Below are positions 1 to 7,567 of a stretch of 30,083 nucleotides of DNA, in pieces; the first letter of the stretch is position 1; each line of letters starts with the position of its first letter. The position numbers and the translations under genes are program-made. The stretch is from CAMTWB01 sp037441775 (lineage in GTDB: Bacteria; Desulfobacterota; Syntrophia; Syntrophales; CAMTWB01), in the NCBI GenBank assembly GCA_037441775.1, contig JBBIRO010000039.1:1-30083 (forward strand). Direction: 5' to 3'. The notes under the pieces were generated by a model. It worked only from the letters and a program-made list of their open reading frames with translations. It was not told the DNA's origin and did not search any database.

Positions 1-54
1 AACCAGTGACTTCTACCGTGTGAGGATAGCACTCTCCCGCTGAGTTAACCGCCC
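1..54 (-). tRNA. tRNA-Val (anticodon CAC), 3' part cut off by window edge
   Basis: Read on the minus strand from 54 to 1, the sequence folds as the first 54-55 nucleotides of a tRNA. There is a 7-nt acceptor strand GGGCGGT, then T8 and A9, and a D stem ACTC/GAGT closing a loop that contains GGG. The anticodon stem CTATC/GGTAG closes the 7-nt loop CTCACAC, and the variable loop is AAGTC. The 5' strand of the T stem (ACTGG) and the first two T-loop bases follow. The loop places T33 before CAC, so the tRNA would read GUG valine codons. The 3' half of the acceptor and T arms lies outside the window. This is visible structure, not a covariance-model score. Confidence 0.85.
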
Positions 55-62
55 GCAATCCT

Positions 63-91
63 TCTATAGACTAGCAGTGGGCAGATTTCAA
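63..91 (-). promoter_or_regulatory. sigma70-type promoter of the tRNA-Val gene
   Basis: On the minus strand TTGAAA (91-86) is followed after exactly 17 bases by TATAGA (68-63). Initiation about 7 bases downstream would fall at about 56, just ahead of the mature tRNA 5' end. It sits between the liv-operon terminator and the tRNA, so the tRNA appears to be transcribed on its own. Confidence 0.6.
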
Positions 92-109
92 GAAAAAAAT
101 AAAGGCGAT

Positions 110-139
110 AAAAAAAGTACTGCCGCCCCTTGTGGGCGG
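110..139 (-). terminator. intrinsic terminator of the liv operon
   Basis: On the minus strand, downstream of the livF stop, a 6-bp GC-only stem (CCGCCC 123-128 with GGGCGG 134-139, 5-nt loop) is followed within a few bases by a T-run (complement of the A-run at 110-116). This is the normal form of a rho-independent terminator. The hairpin is also part of a longer repeat that recurs near 29870. Confidence 0.7.
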
Positions 140-178
140 AAACAGCTGCTGCCTATCGCCCAGGAGGATGCGGGCACA
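124..178. repeat. dispersed repeat, family 2, copy 1
   Basis: The 16-mer CGCCCCTTGTGGGCGG (124-139) recurs exactly at 29870-29885. In both places a diverged middle follows, sharing a pattern like TGCMTATSGCC, and then GCGGGCACA begins 46 (here) or 47 (there) bases after the start of the 16-mer. The conserved spacing shows two diverged copies of one element of about 55 bp rather than chance hairpins. Here the copy supplies the terminator hairpin behind livF. Confidence 0.6.
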
Positions 179-219
179 AGGCCAGCGGCTGCGGGGAATT
201 GAGCAATCCCGCCCCCTGC

Positions 220-969
220 TTACAGCCCCAGATAGGTCTTGCGGACCACCTCGTTTTCCAGGAGCTTTTCGCCGGTGCCCTCGGCGATAATTTTACCAGC
301 GGATAGAACATAGTTGCGGGTGGAGATTTTAAAAACGGCGTTTACCTCCTGTTCCACCAGCAGGATCGTGATTCCCATTTTCTTTATATCTACTATCTTT
401 TCAAACACTTCCCCGCGCATGATCGGGGCAAGTCCCGTTGATGGCTCATCGATGCAAAGAAGCCGTGGATGAAACATCAGCGCCCGGCCAATCGCCAGCA
501 TCTGCTGCTCGCCCCCGGAGAGCGTGCCGGATATCTGACGGGCCCGTTCTTTTAAGCGGGGAAAGAGGCTGTAAACCATATCATATTTTTCTGCCCGTTG
601 TCTTTTGTCGGTCACCAGATAGGCCCCGGCGGCCAGATTCTCCTCTACGGTCATTTCCCGAAATGGCCGCCTGCGCTCCGGGCAATGAATCAGACCACGC
701 TCCACGATCTTGTGAGCGGGCAGATTAATAATACCCACGCCATCGAAGGTTATCCCCCCGCTAATCGTGATTTCCCCCCCCGTGGAGCGGCGCTTCATTT
801 CCTTTTCCCAGGCGACCAGACCAGTAATGGCGCGCAGGAGGGTCGATTTGCCGGCGCCGTTGGGGCCAACCAGGCTGACCAGCTCCCCCTGGGCCACATT
901 GAGCGAGATGCCGTTGATGATCATGGCCTTTTCATAGCAAACCGTCAGATCATTAATTTTGAGCAGCAC
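220..969 (-). CDS. livF: Liv-type ABC transporter ATP-binding protein LivF
   Basis: This is one of the two cytoplasmic ATPases that power a branched-chain amino acid (HAAT/Liv) type importer. Visible motifs are Walker A GPNGAGKS (residues 35-42), the ABC signature LSGGE (150-154) and Walker B LLCIDEP (170-176). The protein has 249 residues, slightly longer than a usual LivF because of extra residues between Walker A and the first beta-hairpin (about 52-66). The start is GTG at 969, chosen because a strong GGAGGG Shine-Dalgarno lies 8 bases upstream; it overlaps the livG stop by 17 bases, which implies translational coupling. It is the last gene of the operon. The family assignment is firm; the substrate is not shown by the sequence. 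Confidence 0.93.
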   Translation of the reverse strand: MLLKINDLTVCYEKAMIINGISLNVAQGELVSLVGPNGAGKSTLLRAITGLVAWEKEMKRRSTGGEITISGGITFDGVGIINLPAHKIVERGLIHCPERRRPFREMTVEENLAAGAYLVTDKRQRAEKYDMVYSLFPRLKERARQISGTLSGGEQQMLAIGRALMFHPRLLCIDEPSTGLAPIMRGEVFEKIVDIKKMGITILLVEQEVNAVFKISTRNYVLSAGKIIAEGTGEKLLENEVVRKTYLGL

Positions 970-1738
970 TTTCTATCCCTCCTTCCCCCAGATAGGCGCG
1001 AATTACCTCCGGGTTATTCACCACCTCATCAGGCTTGCCATCCGCGATAAGCTGACCAAAATTCAGGACGATGATCCGGTCCACAATCTTCATCAGTTGC
1101 TGAAGCTTGTGCTCGATAATAATCATCGCCGGCCCCTCGCTGTGCAGACGTCCGAAACGCCCCCCCTTGTGCAACCGTTTTACCGATTTGGCCATCAAGT
1201 CCGTCTCGGCTGGGCTCAACCCGCCGAAGGGCTCATCCAGAAGGAGCAGCTCCGGCTCGGTCGCAATGGCGCGGGCCACCTCCAGGCGCTTCAAATCCCC
1301 CTGGGAAAGGGTGGAAGCCTTCTCCAGAGCCATATCGGAGATCCCGGCAAATTCCAGGGCATCCATGGCCTTGGACTCGATCCTTTTTACCCACTCACCC
1401 CTTTTCATCGCCCGGGGACTAAGACAGGATACCATGACATTGGCGATAATGGGCATTCGGCGAAAGGGCCGCATGTTTTGAAATGTTCCGGCGATGCCTT
1501 TATTCACGACATTCCAGGTCTTCTGGCCGGTAATGTTTTCCCCGCGGAAATGTACCGAACCATGATCGGGCTTGAGTATCCCCAGGATGAGCCGCAAGAG
1601 GGTTGTCTTCCCGGCGCCGTTTGGTCCGATTAGCCCGACGATCTCATTTCTCTGCATCGAAAAACTGACATCGTCAATAGCCTGCAGGCCTCCGAAAGCC
1701 TTGCTTAAGCCTTTTATCTCCAGAAATAACCCCGTCAT
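953..1738 (-). CDS. livG: Liv-type ABC transporter ATP-binding protein LivG
   Basis: This is the second ATPase of the Liv-type importer and pairs with LivF under the LivH/LivM permeases. It shows Walker A GPNGAGKTT (38-46), a Q-loop glutamine in TFQNMRPF (Q87), signature LSQGD (144-148), Walker B LLLLDEP (164-170) and the switch histidine H210. Between Walker B and the H-loop there is a short basic, glycine-rich insertion (about 188-203) that I do not recall as typical. The protein has 261 residues, the normal LivG size. The ATG at 1738 directly abuts the stop of the upstream CoA-ligase gene, and that gene's last codons contain the GGAGGAAG ribosome-binding site. This is tight operon packing. 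Confidence 0.93.
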   Translation of the reverse strand: MTGLFLEIKGLSKAFGGLQAIDDVSFSMQRNEIVGLIGPNGAGKTTLLRLILGILKPDHGSVHFRGENITGQKTWNVVNKGIAGTFQNMRPFRRMPIIANVMVSCLSPRAMKRGEWVKRIESKAMDALEFAGISDMALEKASTLSQGDLKRLEVARAIATEPELLLLDEPFGGLSPAETDLMAKSVKRLHKGGRFGRLHSEGPAMIIIEHKLQQLMKIVDRIIVLNFGQLIADGKPDEVVNNPEVIRAYLGEGGIESAAQN

Positions 1739-3448
1739 TTAAACTTCCTCCCCCTCTTCCCGCAGTTCCCGGCGGGACACCTTGCCCACGTCAGTTTTGG
1801 GAAGCTCTCCCCGAAACTCAATGATTCTGGGGACCTTGTAGTGAGCCAAGCGATCTTTGCAATAATCCACAATATCCTGCTCCGAGACCTTGCCCCGGGC
1901 TTCCGGTTGGAGCACCACGTAGGCCTTGATGTTCTGTCCCACCTTGGGATCCGGCACGCCGACTACGCCCGCCGCCTTAATCTGAGGGTGCGAGTAGAGA
2001 ACTTCTTCGACATGACGCGCGAAAACCGAGTAACCCTTGTACTTGATCAAATCACGTTTGCGATCGAAGAAATGGAAGTATCCTTCGTCATCCATGCTGA
2101 CCATATCACCCGTCCGCAACCACTTCTTCCCATCAATATCAATGAGCACCTTGGTATTGTCTTCCGGCCGCTTCCAATACCCCTGCATGATATTTGGTCC
2201 GCTCAATATCAGCTCGCCAACATCCCCGATGGGAAGAAAAGAAGTGGAATCAGGATCGATGATGGCCGCCATCACATTGGGAATCGGCACCCCAAAGGCG
2301 CCGGTCTTGGGCCGGTCGATGGGACTGCCGTGACTGATGGCGGAGGTTTCGGTCATGCCGTATCCCTCGCGGATCATGGTACCGGTGCGCTTCTGCCAGC
2401 CCTCGATGGTGGATTCATGCAGCATGTCGGCGCCGCAGCCGATAAGCTTCATCCGCTTCCAGTTTACCCGGTCGGTCTTTTCATACTCTTTCAAGTACTC
2501 AAAAAGGGTTGGCACGCCGAAGAAGGCGGTAACATTATACCTTTCCACTGCATTTAAGATGTCTTCAATATCGGGCGTTGTAAACAGGACCAGAGTGTAG
2601 CCCTGAGCAAGCCCGTTTAACATGACAACGACCTGCCCATAGATGTGAAAGAGGGGCAGAAAAGCGATCAGCGTCTCACCGCCGGGTTCAAAAATGGGCC
2701 AGAAATCTCGGGCCTGAATCAGGGCCGAAATCAGGTTCCGATGGGTCAATACAGCCGCCTTGGGAAGCCCGGTAGTTCCCCCGGTATAAGGAAGGGCGGC
2801 GATATCTTCGTCCGGGATGATCTTTACTTCGGGAGGCTGGGGCGGATACTTGGCAAGCAAACCCTTAAATTGAATAAGCCCCGCCCGAGAGATGTATTCG
2901 GGAGTGGGAATGCGCATCTCGCGGCTCAATTTACCAAAAGCGCTCTGGCCCAAAACCCGCTTGTAAAATGGGAGATATTCGCCGATGCCGGTAATGATCA
3001 CATTCTTGAGGGCGATACCGGTCTTCTCCACATTGTCGTAGAGGAGATCCTGACAGATGACCGTTTCCGCGCCGCTGTCCGCCAGTTGATGCCTCACCTC
3101 CTGGCTGGTGTAAACGGGACTCACCGGCGTCACCGTAGCGCCGATTCTCAAGACAGCGAAATAGGAAATAACGTACTGGGGGCAGTTAAGGAGATAGAGG
3201 GCTACGCGATCGCCCTTTTTTACCCCGAGATCGGTCAGCGCCGTGGCTAAGCGGTCTGCCTGTTCGCCCAACTCATGGTAGCTGATCTTGCGGCCATAAA
3301 ATACCAACGCCGTTCTGTTTTTGTACTGCCGCCTGATGTCCGCAAAAATTTCCGGAATCGACTGGCTGGGTATCTCGATAGTCGCCGGCACCCCCTCGGG
3401 ATAAAACTTGAGCCAGGGCTTTGAAAAATACTGATCCTTCACATCCAT
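1739..3448 (-). CDS. AMP-dependent acyl-CoA ligase embedded in the liv operon
   Basis: This ANL-superfamily enzyme would activate a carboxylic acid as acyl-AMP and then as the CoA thioester. Motifs in order are the P-loop YTGGTTGLPK (221-230), GYGMTETS (362-369), the ribose-binding aspartate in RTGD (445-448), the hinge region around RKRDLIKYKGYS (463-474), and the C-terminal catalytic lysine K556 in the GKVSRREL motif. It has 569 residues, in the range of long-chain fatty-acyl or aromatic-acid CoA ligases. The ATG at 3448 has GGGAG 7 bases upstream. It lies between livM and livG with gaps of a few bases, so it is co-transcribed with the transporter. Inference: it activates the imported substrate on entry. 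The acid itself cannot be told from sequence. Confidence 0.88.
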   Translation of the reverse strand: MDVKDQYFSKPWLKFYPEGVPATIEIPSQSIPEIFADIRRQYKNRTALVFYGRKISYHELGEQADRLATALTDLGVKKGDRVALYLLNCPQYVISYFAVLRIGATVTPVSPVYTSQEVRHQLADSGAETVICQDLLYDNVEKTGIALKNVIITGIGEYLPFYKRVLGQSAFGKLSREMRIPTPEYISRAGLIQFKGLLAKYPPQPPEVKIIPDEDIAALPYTGGTTGLPKAAVLTHRNLISALIQARDFWPIFEPGGETLIAFLPLFHIYGQVVVMLNGLAQGYTLVLFTTPDIEDILNAVERYNVTAFFGVPTLFEYLKEYEKTDRVNWKRMKLIGCGADMLHESTIEGWQKRTGTMIREGYGMTETSAISHGSPIDRPKTGAFGVPIPNVMAAIIDPDSTSFLPIGDVGELILSGPNIMQGYWKRPEDNTKVLIDIDGKKWLRTGDMVSMDDEGYFHFFDRKRDLIKYKGYSVFARHVEEVLYSHPQIKAAGVVGVPDPKVGQNIKAYVVLQPEARGKVSEQDIVDYCKDRLAHYKVPRIIEFRGELPKTDVGKVSRRELREEGEEV

Positions 3449-3460
3449 AGTTTAGCTCCC

Positions 3461-4501
3461 TCAATGAAGATTTGTCGCACATATACGGCAGACCCGCCGG
3501 GTGGCGGCATTTCGTACTTTACAACGGGGACACTCCTGTTCAATCTTGTCGCGCACCCAGGGAATCAGGCCCTCCGGCATGTAAAGCAGGATCATAAGGA
3601 TAATCATCGCATACAGGAGTATTCTTACCTCGGGCAGGATCCGGAGAAATTCCATCAGCGGGTAGAGGATAAAAACCGCCGCCACCGGCCCGTAAATCGT
3701 GACGACCCCTCCAAAAACCGCCCAGATCACTGCCTGGAAGGAAAGAGAAACCTCTAAAACCGAGGGACCGGCGATTCTCATCAGGTGAACATAAAGCCCG
3801 CCGGCGATACCGGCAAAAAAGCCGCTTAAGCAAAAGGCGACAAGTTTGTACCATACCGTATTGATCCCCGCCGCCCGGGCCGCGATCTCATCCTCACGGA
3901 TGGCGTGAAAGATAATGCCGGTTTTAGAAGTGCTGATCTTCCACATGATAAAGGTGACTAGCAACATAACCGTTATGGTTATGTAATAGTCGGTCAAGCG
4001 GCTCTTGGAAAGGCGCGCCAGACCGGAGATCCCCAGCTCTCCTCCGGTAAAGCCAGGCAAGGCGAAGATGATGCCCAAGAGGATTATGGGAAAGGAGAGC
4101 GTGGTAAGCGCCAGATACGTTCCCCGCAGGCGGAGACTGGGAATCCCCACCAAAAGACCGGCCGCAACCGCTGCCAGAGCGCCCAGCGGAATGGTGAGCA
4201 GGGGCGGCAACTTGGCATGGATGTTGAGAAGGGCCGCCGTATAGGCGGCAACCCCAAAGAACAGGGCGTGACCGAAGCTGACCTGGCCGGTAAATCCCGA
4301 AAGCAGATCCCAACTGGCGGCAAAGATCGCAAAGACCGCCGCAAAAATAATGATACGCAGCAAATATGGATCCTGGGTCAACAGGGGCAACATTAACAGG
4401 CCGGCAATAAAGATAATCACCGCCACCCGGCTGGGCAACACCAGCACCTCCCCCCTGATAATCGTCACAAGTTGCCTGAGGTATGTGATAATGATTTCCA
4501 T
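3461..4501 (-). CDS. livM: Liv-type ABC permease LivM with C-terminal zinc-ribbon-like tail
   Basis: This is a polytopic inner-membrane permease of the LivM family. It carries the family's DLLSGFTGQVSFGHALFFG segment near residue 65, the LRGTYLALTTL segment near 125, and the cytoplasmic EAA-like loop REDEIAARAAGI. The start is ATG at 4501, 4 bases after the livH stop and preceded by GAGGAGG. A TTG further upstream at 4522 is only that ribosome-binding site. This gives 346 residues. The last 24 residues are unusual: after the final membrane helix and PEGLIPWVRDK, there is C324-x2-C327-x10-C338-x2-C341, the spacing of a small zinc ribbon. That tail would face the cytoplasm next to the ATPases. 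LivM assignment is firm; metal binding is inferred. Confidence 0.9.
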   Translation of the reverse strand: MEIIITYLRQLVTIIRGEVLVLPSRVAVIIFIAGLLMLPLLTQDPYLLRIIIFAAVFAIFAASWDLLSGFTGQVSFGHALFFGVAAYTAALLNIHAKLPPLLTIPLGALAAVAAGLLVGIPSLRLRGTYLALTTLSFPIILLGIIFALPGFTGGELGISGLARLSKSRLTDYYITITVMLLVTFIMWKISTSKTGIIFHAIREDEIAARAAGINTVWYKLVAFCLSGFFAGIAGGLYVHLMRIAGPSVLEVSLSFQAVIWAVFGGVVTIYGPVAAVFILYPLMEFLRILPEVRILLYAMIILMILLYMPEGLIPWVRDKIEQECPRCKVRNAATRRVCRICATNLH

Positions 4502-4505
4502 AGCC

Positions 4506-5375
4506 TTATCGCTCCTCCTCAAAGGAGACCCCGAAGAGACCTTCCGGGCGGATCAGCAACACAACAATCATGACGGACAGGGCAACCGATCCCTTCAAAA
4601 AAGCGCCCCCCGGCACGAGAAACACCACCAGCACTTCCGCAAAACCAAGGATATAGGCCCCCAGAAAGCTTCCCTTTACGCTTCCCAGCCCCCCTAAAAC
4701 AACAATGGCCATGGTCATGATGAGCGGGCTTAACCACATGAAGGGATCCAGAACAAACATCGGCACCACGGTCGCCCCGGCAATAGCCGCCAGCATCACC
4801 GAAAGCCCCATGGTAATCATCGCCACCTGTTCGACATTCATACCCATCAGATTGGCCATTTCGCGGTCCTGGGCGGTGGTGCGGATGGCCAGGCCCAACC
4901 GGGTCTTCTTCAGAAGCCCCCAAACTCCCGCCAGCACAGCGAGCACCATCCCAAAGGTCAAGAGCTGCTGGTTGATGATCTTTACTCCGGCAATGACGCT
5001 GAACCCGGGGATCAAGGGCGGCGTCCCCCGGTAATGACCCTTGAAGAAGATAAGAATGACCTCCTGAAGCACCATCGCCAGGGCAATAGTGGCAATAAGC
5101 ACCGCCGATTCATGTTCCCGGATGGGACTGATCAAAAACTTATAGAAGATGAGTCCTAAGAGGGTAACCATGGCAATCGATAAAAGCATGGAGGCAACCA
5201 TGGGCACACCCATGTTTTGAGACATAAAGTGTATCCCGTAGGCGGCGATCATGTAAAAGGCGGTGTGGGCTATGTTTACAATGCGGGCCACGCCGAAGAT
5301 AAGCGAAAAACCTATCGCCAGCAGGGCGTAAATACTCCCGTGGATAAATCCGTTGACAATAATATCCTGCAGCAT
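4506..5375 (-). CDS. livH: Liv-type ABC permease LivH
   Basis: This is the other membrane half of the importer's channel. The N-terminal segment GSIYALLAIGFSLIFG, followed by RIVNIAHTAFYMIAAYG, is diagnostic of LivH. The DREMANLMGMN stretch is the conserved cytoplasmic loop that contacts the ATPase. I place the start at the ATG at 5375 (289 residues), where translation begins MLQDIIVNGFIHG and GTGAGGGG lies just upstream. The reading frame stays open further upstream, but those residues (MRCFWFSVCC...) do not resemble the family. The gene follows livK after about 110 bases and is coupled to livM. Confidence 0.92.
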   Translation of the reverse strand: MLQDIIVNGFIHGSIYALLAIGFSLIFGVARIVNIAHTAFYMIAAYGIHFMSQNMGVPMVASMLLSIAMVTLLGLIFYKFLISPIREHESAVLIATIALAMVLQEVILIFFKGHYRGTPPLIPGFSVIAGVKIINQQLLTFGMVLAVLAGVWGLLKKTRLGLAIRTTAQDREMANLMGMNVEQVAMITMGLSVMLAAIAGATVVPMFVLDPFMWLSPLIMTMAIVVLGGLGSVKGSFLGAYILGFAEVLVVFLVPGGAFLKGSVALSVMIVVLLIRPEGLFGVSFEEER

Positions 5376-5484
5376 TTTCCCCTCACGAAACAAGGGCTCA
5401 CAGTTCCCGGCGCAACAAACACTGAACCAAAAACAGCGCACCAGGAACCGTGAACCGTCGAACCTGTTTACCGCTATTTAACGC

Positions 5485-6759
5485 TTATTTCCGGTAATGT
5501 TCGATTACCCAGGGTGGAATCCGGTAGGGTATCGAACCGGCATAGGTCACGCCCTGCCAGTCAAACGGCCAGACGGTCTTCTTGTCGCCGTCAACCCACT
5601 GGGTGCCGATACCGGTCACGAAGCCCGGGCCGAAGGTCACGTCGTGCGTCTTGTCAAAGACCAGCCTTCCCGCCGGTCCCCGCTGATCGATCTTTTCCAG
5701 TTCAGTAACCAGCTTGTCGGAATCGATTGTTCCCGCCTTTTCTATCGCGGTTTGCAGGATATTGATGGCCTCGTAGGTGCCGGAGGTGTAGGTGGGCGTT
5801 TCACCAAAACGCTTCTGATAGGCCTCCACAAAGGGGATGGTGAACTCGGTTATACCAACCTTCGCATAGGTGTTTTGCGTCATGACATAGTTGCCCTTGC
5901 CGCCAGTCGCCGCCCAGAAACCGTCTTTCTGGGCCTCCACATTGATCCCCAGCACCGCCGCAGGGATTTTCAATTCCCCCCACTGTTTCGCAAAGGGGAT
6001 ACCCACCGAGGCCGAAAAGAAGGAGAAGATGACATGGGCCCCGGAGCGTTGGATCGCCGACAGTTCCGCCGTCACATCGGTTGCCACCGGCGAGGGCCGC
6101 CAGACCCCGGCCAATTCCATTCCCATTTTGGGGAGGCTGTCCTGGGCTCCGCCGATCAGCGGATCGGCCCAGACGGCCTTTTCGGCAATAACCGCGACCT
6201 TGATTTTAGGAATCTTCAGCTCTGTCGCCAGACGTCTGGCCACCATCTCGAGCATCAAAAAATTAGCCCGGACCAAAAAGTTGGAGTTGATCGGCGAAAT
6301 GCGAAACCAGTATTTGTAACGGTTGTAATCTTTGGTCACCCGGGTGCACAATTCCGGATGGGCGGCCCCCACGCCAAGAAAAATCTTTTTGCTGTCCATG
6401 GCAATGTCCTGCATGGCCATCACCGCTTCCGTCCGGAAACCGCCGATGAGAAAATCCACCCGGTGGGAACTGATAGCGCGCTCCACCGCATTAGTCGCAT
6501 CGGTTAAACTCAGAAATTCATTCGTGTCCACCTTTACCAGTTCAATCGGCCGGCGCGTCTTGCCAACCATGATGCCACCTTTGGCATTGATGCCCTCAGC
6601 CGCAATCACGGCTCCGTTCCAATGGCCTTCCCCCTGGGTGAAGGCCATTGGTCCCAAGACGCCAACCTTGATTGGCTGCGCGTAACCCTCCCTTGCTCCA
6701 CTGGAGACTACGACAAAAAGAGCGAGGATAAACGTCCAGACACAACATAATTTTTTCAT
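5485..6759 (-). CDS. livK: Liv-type periplasmic substrate-binding protein (LivK-like)
   Basis: This is a class I periplasmic binding protein that would deliver substrate to LivHM. The ATG at 6759 has AGGAGG about 6 bases upstream and gives 424 residues. The N-terminus is a classic Sec signal peptide: MKK, a hydrophobic core LCCVWTFILALFVVVSS, and a likely signal-peptidase I site after GYA. The mature protein begins QPIKVGVLGPMAFTQG, the usual first strand of this fold; GHWNGAVIAAEGINAKGG follows. It is larger than amino-acid-binding LivK proteins of enteric bacteria, as is common in the large binding-protein families of anaerobic degraders. An in-frame upstream start would disrupt the signal peptide. 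The ligand is unknown; the neighbouring CoA ligase suggests an organic acid. Confidence 0.9.
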   Translation of the reverse strand: MKKLCCVWTFILALFVVVSSGAREGYAQPIKVGVLGPMAFTQGEGHWNGAVIAAEGINAKGGIMVGKTRRPIELVKVDTNEFLSLTDATNAVERAISSHRVDFLIGGFRTEAVMAMQDIAMDSKKIFLGVGAAHPELCTRVTKDYNRYKYWFRISPINSNFLVRANFLMLEMVARRLATELKIPKIKVAVIAEKAVWADPLIGGAQDSLPKMGMELAGVWRPSPVATDVTAELSAIQRSGAHVIFSFFSASVGIPFAKQWGELKIPAAVLGINVEAQKDGFWAATGGKGNYVMTQNTYAKVGITEFTIPFVEAYQKRFGETPTYTSGTYEAINILQTAIEKAGTIDSDKLVTELEKIDQRGPAGRLVFDKTHDVTFGPGFVTGIGTQWVDGDKKTVWPFDWQGVTYAGSIPYRIPPWVIEHYRK

Positions 6760-6956
6760 GGCTTTCCTCCTTACCGTTAAAGTTGAAAGAAAAAACCCCG
6801 ACAACTACGCTGTAGCGCCACTTGTTAATTTATCCGGCTATTTTTTCGAAAGGCTCAAGATCAGGACAGGATGGGGGATAACGATAGCAATCAATCCTTT
6901 GGCCATGCCTCCCCAAGCATGATCCAATGGCCGAAATATCGTTTATGTAAATATGA
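6760..6956 (-). other. untranslated leader of the liv operon
   Basis: About 190 bases separate the livK promoter from its ATG. No gene is visible. On the minus strand there is a GGCCA...TGGCC inverted pair flanking about 22 bases. Nearer the gene, CTAC-GCT-GTAG is followed by GGGG and a run of six T. These could form an attenuator-like structure, but the stems are short. I recognise no known riboswitch here. Confidence 0.3.
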
Positions 6957-6985
6957 TCTATATTTTAAGGGTCCTGCTCTGTCAA
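6957..6985 (-). promoter_or_regulatory. sigma70-type promoter of the liv operon
   Basis: On the minus strand a perfect -35 TTGACA (6985-6980) is separated by exactly 17 bases from TATAGA (6962-6957), in an AT-rich stretch. It is the only near-consensus promoter upstream of livK and reads into the operon. Its -10 box is identical to that proposed for the tRNA-Val promoter. Confidence 0.65.
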
Positions 6986-7048
6986 TAATTAATTTAACAA
7001 TTCCATTGAGTTCAACTTTGTAAAAAGCCGTAAAAACGTAAATATTAT

Positions 7049-7177
7049 GACCGCTTTGCAAAAAGTTCGCAGGTCTTGAGAGCGCAAATCAGTAAGGAAT
7101 GAGGCGTACTTAGGGTACGCCGCAGTGACGAGGGATGCCGCTTATCGTAAGCATACCGACTTTTTACGAAGCCGTCA
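7049..7177 (+). repeat. intergenic repeat element, family 1, copy A
   Basis: The ends are inverted relatives: GACCGCTTTGCAAAAAGTTC at the left (7049) and, read on the minus strand from 7177, TGACGGCTTCGTAAAAAGTC. Inside is a 7-bp perfect stem GGCGTAC/GTACGCC (7103-7121) with a 5-nt loop. It has no coding potential. Copies B (9466-9607) and C (about 18177-18264) share both the ends and sub-terminal sequence such as CGCAAATCAGTAAGGAA and ATCGTAAGCA. The right end overlaps the last codon of the DUF2784 gene, and its leading TGA is that gene's stop codon. It resembles a MITE or REP-type element; no mobilising transposase is visible. Confidence 0.75.
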
Positions 7178-7567
7178 GCCCGAAGTGAAAGGCTTTCTTT
7201 TTTGCCAGTACGCATACAACGTACCGTAGGCGATGATGTTAATCAGTAAAACGACGAGACCCAAAACAATCTGGACCTGTCTGGTCAATTCTTCAGGATA
7301 CAGGATGGGCAAAATATAATTGGCGACAAAACCAGTGGAATAGCCCTCCCCTCCCCCCTTGATCCGCAGGAAAATCTCCAGCGGCGTAAGCGGACAGATA
7401 TAGCCCCCCAGCTCGACTACCACGCCCCACAGGGCAGCTGGCAGATGAATAATCAGCCAGCGCCGACTCCTGAACGCCAGGAGCCCTCCTAGGATGACAA
7501 ACAGCACAAAGGTAAAATGGATAAGAACAATCAGATCAGCTAAAAGATGAAAGATCACAGCTTCCAT
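7175..7567 (-). CDS. DUF2784 family small membrane protein
   Basis: This 130-residue hydrophobic protein has about four membrane segments. It matches what I know of the DUF2784 family: an N-terminal HLLADLIVLIHFTFVLFVILGG segment, then HLPAALWGVVVELGG, the signature CPLTPLE with a following LR, GYSTGF, and YPEEL before the last helix. No biochemical function is established for the family. The ATG at 7567 has GAGAGG 5 bases upstream and overlaps the recD stop by 13 bases, so it is translated with the recBCD operon, probably without a functional link. The stop codon lies inside repeat copy A, so the original C-terminus may have been altered by that insertion. Confidence 0.8.
   Translation of the reverse strand: MEAVIFHLLADLIVLIHFTFVLFVILGGLLAFRSRRWLIIHLPAALWGVVVELGGYICPLTPLEIFLRIKGGGEGYSTGFVANYILPILYPEELTRQVQIVLGLVVLLINIIAYGTLYAYWQKRKPFTSG

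Noticed and set aside
4502..4522. Upstream TTG start for livM
   Set aside because: The TTG and following codons are the Shine-Dalgarno sequence (GAGGAGG) of the ATG at 4501, and it would overlap livH.
5497..6507. 336-codon open frame on the plus strand opposite livK
   Set aside because: It is antisense to a clear binding-protein gene, is Arg/Gly/His-rich as expected for a shadow frame, and has no ribosome-binding site or known domain.
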